From: Halobacteriales archaeon SW_9_67_25
GTDB taxonomy: Archaea > Halobacteriota > Halobacteria > Halobacteriales > Haloarculaceae
Direction: 5' to 3'
Length of the DNA stretch: 6,775 nucleotides
NCBI GenBank assembly: GCA_003022745.1
Contig: PXSU01000169.1
Coordinates: 1-6,775 of the forward strand
Part shown: positions 4,942-6,775 of the stretch, piece by piece
Layout: each line of letters opens with the position of its first letter
How positions within the stretch are numbered: position 1 is the stretch's first letter
The notes under the pieces: model-generated
Told to the model about the DNA's origin: nothing
Databases searched by the model: none
What the model saw: the letters and a program-made list of their open reading frames with translations, nothing else
Translations under genes and position numbers: made by a program

Positions 4942-6775
4942 TCAGTCCACGCGTTCCACGCCGGTGACCTCGAAGCGTGCCCCGCCAGCGTCGCTGTCGG
5001 TCACGCGAACCTCCCAGCCGTGGGCCGCGACGACCTGCTTGACGATGTTCAACCCGAAGCCGGTGCCGTCCTCGCTCGTCGAATACCCGATCTCGAAGCA
5101 GTTCTCGCGTTCCTCGGGCGGGATACCGGTCCCGTCGTCCGCGACGTAAAAGCCGGCGTCGATGTCGCCGACCGTGATCGACACGTCCGCGCCGTCGTTT
5201 TCGGGCCGTGCCTGACTGCTCGTGGAACCGTGTTCCACGGCCTCGCCGGGAGCCTGCGACCGGGGGCTCGTCGAGCCGTGTTCCACGGAGTTCGCGAAGA
5301 GGTTCTCGAACAGTTGCTTGAGCCGTGCTTCCTCGGCGACGATCGTCGCGTCAGTCTCGACCGAGAGGGAGACACCCGGCGGGACGGTCGTCCGTGCGCT
5401 CTCCCGTGTGACGGCAGCGAGACTGACGGGGGCTTCTTCCGAGTCGGTCTCGCCGTGCCGTGCGAGGGTCAACAGGTCATCGAGCAGGTGCTCCATCCGG
5501 TCGACCGACCGCCAACACCGTTCGAGGTCGTCTTCGTCCTCCGTTTCGAGCAACTCCAGCGACGCGGACAGCGCGTGCAAGGGGTTCCTGAGGTCGTGGC
5601 TGACGACCGAGACGAACTCGTCTAAGCGCTCGTTCTGGCGCTGGAGTTCGCGCTCGCGCTGCTTGCGGTCCGTGATGTCACGGAAGTAGCCCTGGTTCAG
5701 ATACTCGCCGTCGATCTCGACGGTCCGGGCGTTGATCTCCACGGGAACCTCCTCGCCGTCTGCGTCGAGAACGTAGATGTCCACCTGTTCGCCGAGCGTT
5801 TCGTCGCGGCCGGAACCAGCGGCCACGTGCTCCTCGAAGAGTTCGGCGTACTCCTCGACCTTCTCGGGAGGATGGAGTTTGGTCTGGTGCATCCCGACGA
5901 TCTCCTCGCGTGGCCGGTCGAGTAACCGCGTCGCCGCCTGGTTCGTCTCGCGGATTACCCCCGACTCGGCGTCGGCGACGAAGACCGCGTCGGGTGCCGT
6001 GTCGAGGAGGGTCTGGTACCACTCCGTGGTCTGTTCGAGGTCGTGTTCGCGTTCCTTGCGCTCGGTGATGTCGGTGATGACGCCGATATACCGGGGCGAG
6101 AGCCCCTCGATGTCGATGAATTCGCCGCGTGCGTAGGCCCACAGTTCGGTGTCGTCGGCCGTGTGGATACGGTGCTCGGCGTCGAAGGGGTCGTGGTCGG
6201 GGAATGCCTCCTCGATGGCCGCTTCGAGAGCGTCGATATCCTCGTCGTGGACGCGCCTGGCGAACGCCTCGTAGGTCCCCTCGAAGGTACCAGGTTCGAG
6301 GCCGAACAGCCGTTCCGTCGACTCGTGCCACACCACCTCGTTCGTCTCGGGCGCCCACTCCCAGACACCGGCCTTCGACCCCTCGAGTGCGACCGTCAGC
6401 CGCTGGCGTTGCTGTTCGAGGTCCCGTTCGCGTTCCTTGCGCTCGGTGATGTCCCTGGTCGTCCCCCGGACGCGCGTGCAGGTGCCGTCCTCGAAGTGCG
6501 GATCGCCCCGCGTTCGCACCCACTTCTCGGTGCCGTCGGCCGCGGTGACGCGGACCTCGATGTCGTAGTTGTCGCCCGACTCGATAGCGCCCGCGACGGC
6601 GTCCCGGAGCGTATCGCGGTCCTCGGGGTGATAGAACCGTTGTATGTCCTCTTCAGGGGTTCCCTCGTAATCGGGGTCGACGCCGTAGATGTCGTAGACC
6701 TGGTCGGTGTAGTATCCCGTCTCTTCCTGTGGATTCCACTCCCAGGCCCCGACGTCGGCGAGGTCCTGTGCCTTT
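4942..6775 (-). CDS. PAS-domain sensor histidine kinase, 5' partial
   Basis: This is a two-component sensor kinase that autophosphorylates on histidine and passes phosphate to a response regulator not present here. The frame stays open to the right edge, so the N-terminus is missing; 610 residues are visible, and the GTG at 6519 is internal because PAS sequence continues before it. Domains in visible numbering are PAS_3-like 1-113, PAS_3-like 126-240, PAS 250-371, HisKA about 383-440 with phosphoacceptor His393 in SHDLRNPL, and HATPase about 482-605. In the ATPase, N491 and N495 lie in the N-box, DDGTGIP is at 546-552 and GTGFGL at 570-575, so catalysis should be intact. No membrane segment is seen, suggesting a soluble kinase sensing a cytoplasmic cue. 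The N-box is followed by an insertion (501-529) carrying a second VEHGSTS. The ligand is unknown. It is upstream of aconitase but separated by that gene's own promoter. Confidence 0.94.
   Translation of the reverse strand, partial: KAQDLADVGAWEWNPQEETGYYTDQVYDIYGVDPDYEGTPEEDIQRFYHPEDRDTLRDAVAGAIESGDNYDIEVRVTAADGTEKWVRTRGDPHFEDGTCTRVRGTTRDITERKERERDLEQQRQRLTVALEGSKAGVWEWAPETNEVVWHESTERLFGLEPGTFEGTYEAFARRVHDEDIDALEAAIEEAFPDHDPFDAEHRIHTADDTELWAYARGEFIDIEGLSPRYIGVITDITERKEREHDLEQTTEWYQTLLDTAPDAVFVADAESGVIRETNQAATRLLDRPREEIVGMHQTKLHPPEKVEEYAELFEEHVAAGSGRDETLGEQVDIYVLDADGEEVPVEINARTVEIDGEYLNQGYFRDITDRKQRERELQRQNERLDEFVSVVSHDLRNPLHALSASLELLETEDEDDLERCWRSVDRMEHLLDDLLTLARHGETDSEEAPVSLAAVTRESARTTVPPGVSLSVETDATIVAEEARLKQLFENLFANSVEHGSTSPRSQAPGEAVEHGSTSSQARPENDGADVSITVGDIDAGFYVADDGTGIPPEERENCFEIGYSTSEDGTGFGLNIVKQVVAAHGWEVRVTDSDAGGARFEVTGVERVD
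5218..5286 (-). repeat. 48-bp-spaced tandem duplication inside the kinase N-box
   Basis: Two 21-nt copies, at 5266-5286 and 5218-5238, match at 19 positions and lie 48 bp (16 codons) apart. Each encodes VEHGSTS on the minus strand (visible kinase residues 497-503 and 513-519). The duplication keeps frame and enlarges the ATP-binding domain directly after the N-box. Confidence 0.7.
6031..6072. repeat. Direct repeat copy A in the kinase inter-PAS linker
   Basis: This 42-nt stretch matches copy B (6412-6453) at 40 positions; the last 28 nt (6045-6072) are identical to 6426-6453. It encodes the linker DITERKEREHDLEQ between the second and third visible PAS domains. A third, more diverged copy is at 5641-5679 between the last PAS and HisKA. 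Confidence 0.8.
6412..6453. repeat. Direct repeat copy B in the kinase inter-PAS linker
   Basis: Partner of copy A, 381 bp (exactly 127 codons) away. It encodes DITERKERERDLEQ between the first and second visible PAS domains. The only differences from copy A are two adjacent bases (6424-6425), which change His to Arg. Confidence 0.8.

Noticed and set aside
2912..5149. 745-codon open frame on the + strand opposite aconitase
   Set aside because: It is antisense to a well-supported aconitase. The long opening follows from G/C third-position bias, and the product is a repetitive Val/Asp/Gly/Arg sequence with no recognisable domain.
4885..5625. + strand ORF with a perfect GGAGGT (4872-4877) 7 nt before its ATG
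   Set aside because: The ribosome site looks attractive, but the ORF is wholly antisense to the kinase end. Its product shows no domain, and the GGAGGT overlaps the complement of the aconitase promoter; I take it as coincidence.

Overview
The window is very probably chromosomal DNA of a halophilic archaeon (class Halobacteria). It is GC-rich with strong G/C bias at third codon positions, the proteins are acidic, the aconitase gene has a TATA box placed for a leaderless transcript, and the PAS-rich soluble histidine kinase is of a typical haloarchaeal kind. The genus cannot be read from the sequence.

Layout. Positions 1-2442 (+ strand) hold the end of a branched-chain amino acid type ABC importer operon: livM (permease, cut by the left edge), livG and livF (the two ATPases). 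These genes overlap end to start (8 bp and 4 bp) and both downstream starts are preceded by the same GGGGGTG Shine-Dalgarno-like motif, so they read as one translationally coupled operon. Positions 2443-2878 are a 436-bp gap between convergent genes. I see no credible gene in it, but it is rich in dyad symmetry, including a nested inverted repeat of about 92 nt (2631-2722). Positions 2879-4849 (- strand) encode a complete 656-residue aconitase with its own promoter just upstream. Positions 4942-6775 (- strand) encode the C-terminal 610 residues of a histidine kinase with three PAS domains in view; its N-terminus lies beyond the right edge.

How the parts relate. The importer ATPases and permease form one transport machine; its binding protein and second permease are presumably upstream of the window. 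Aconitase is a TCA-cycle enzyme, with no evident functional link to the transporter, from which it is separated by the convergent spacer. The kinase is upstream of aconitase on the same strand, but the aconitase promoter between them suggests independent expression; whether the kinase influences aconitase is unknown.

The genes are ordinary housekeeping or signalling families. The parts most worth a second look are the nested inverted repeat in the convergent spacer, a near-identical 42-bp direct repeat in the kinase inter-PAS linkers spaced exactly 127 codons apart, and a 16-residue tandem duplication inside the kinase ATP-binding N-box. I found no clear evidence of a new multi-gene system.
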